Source: Candidatus Omnitrophota bacterium
Lineage (GTDB): Bacteria; Omnitrophota; Gorgyraeia; Duberdicusellales; 4484-171
NCBI GenBank assembly: GCA_023135855.1
Contig: JAGLSH010000044.1
Location: forward strand, 1-6,253
DNA length: 6,253 bases
Direction: 5' to 3'
This document shows, in pieces, positions 5,872 through 6,253 of this stretch. The number at the start of each line of letters is the position of its first letter. The stretch's first letter is position 1. Below the pieces are notes generated by a model. That model was not told where the DNA came from. It saw only the letters and a program-made list of their open reading frames with translations, and did no database searches. Position numbers and translations under genes: made by a program.

Positions 5872-6253
5872 ATGAAAAAGACTATAGGAATTTTATGTAT
5901 CTTGAGTATTGTTCTGTCATTGGCAATCATTACTGCATCGGCAGCAACATCTGAAAAAACAATTTCACCAACCAAAATTGAAATAAAATCTACTGAAAAA
6001 GGCGGATATCTACTTTATGTAGATGGAGAGGTTTTATTGTTAAAAGGTGTCGGCTACAGTCCTACCCCTATAGGCAAAGGTCATGATTACGATTTCTTCT
6101 CAGATCCCAATAAGCCTTGGCTAATTGATGGTAAATTAATGAAAGAGGCTGGAATAAATTGTGTAAGAATATACTCACCGGGAAAAGACTTAGAAAAAGT
6201 AAAAGAATTCATTAGCGATATGTATGAAAACTTCGGCATTTACACTCTAATGA
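5872..6253 (+). CDS. Exported clan GH-A glycosidase paralogue (N-terminal part)
   Basis: The frame is open to the window end; 127 residues are visible. Residues 1-24 form a clean Sec signal peptide ending in A22-S23-A24. After a short spacer the protein enters a glycosidase barrel: LYVDGEVLLLKGVGYSPT (48-65), LMKEAGINCVRIY (89-101) and NFGIYTLM (120-127). These align directly with residues 400-417, 470-482 and 499-506 of the enzyme encoded at 2094-4385. Unlike that enzyme it has no TPR half, and the barrel starts about 20 residues after the signal peptide. It also lacks the calcium-loop segment between the first two motifs. The catalytic glutamates would lie beyond the window. ATG 5872 follows the previous stop by 37 bases and has no clear Shine-Dalgarno site, yet the MKK start of the signal peptide supports it. 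The (F/L)-x-(L/I)KG-x2-Y start also recalls GH72-type barrels, so the exact family is open. Confidence 0.8.
   Translation, partial: MKKTIGILCILSIVLSLAIITASAATSEKTISPTKIEIKSTEKGGYLLYVDGEVLLLKGVGYSPTPIGKGHDYDFFSDPNKPWLIDGKLMKEAGINCVRIYSPGKDLEKVKEFISDMYENFGIYTLM

Overview
The window is an AT-rich bacterial segment read entirely on the + strand. It carries six protein genes; the first and last are cut by the window edges. The coding style suggests a Gram-negative-type uncultured bacterium: Shine-Dalgarno sites, 4-nt ATGA stop/start overlaps, and Sec signal peptides without lipoboxes. The gene content (sugar ABC transporter, a TPR plus clan GH-A glycosidase fusion, and a tandem carbohydrate-binding-like exported protein) reminds me of Candidatus Omnitrophota or a related PVC-type lineage. 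That assignment is inference only, because no rRNA or marker gene is present.

Positions 1-2097 hold the end of a family-1 sugar-binding protein gene (1-372) and two inner-membrane permeases of MalF/UgpA type (369-1277) and MalG/UgpE type (1258-2097). The genes overlap by 4 and 20 nt. No ATPase gene is visible, so the transporter must use one encoded elsewhere. Positions 2094-4385 overlap the second permease by 4 nt. They encode an exported 763-residue protein with an N-terminal TPR-like half and a C-terminal TIM-barrel glycoside hydrolase related to GH2/clan GH-A. Both putative catalytic glutamates are visible, and two EF-hand-like calcium loops are inserted early in the barrel.

Positions 4386-4655 are non-coding but strikingly structured. 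Two related modules each have two AT-rich hairpins around a shared GGGACTTAGTCC centre. Separate inverted arms (4402-4430 with 4513-4536) enclose the first module, and a further A/U-rich hairpin lies 10 nt before a very strong ribosome binding site. This is the least explained part of the window and may be a mobile or dispersed palindromic repeat, an RNA element that sets expression of the downstream genes, or both.

Positions 4656-5834 encode an exported protein made of two tandem copies of a beta-rich, carbohydrate-binding-like domain. From 5872 to the window end is the start of another exported glycosidase. It is a paralogue of the barrel at 2094-4385 but lacks both the TPR half and the calcium-loop insertion.

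A plausible joint role is extracytoplasmic binding and trimming or remodelling of a glycan by the enzymes and the binding-domain protein, with uptake of the released sugar by the ABC transporter. The substrate cannot be told from the sequence.
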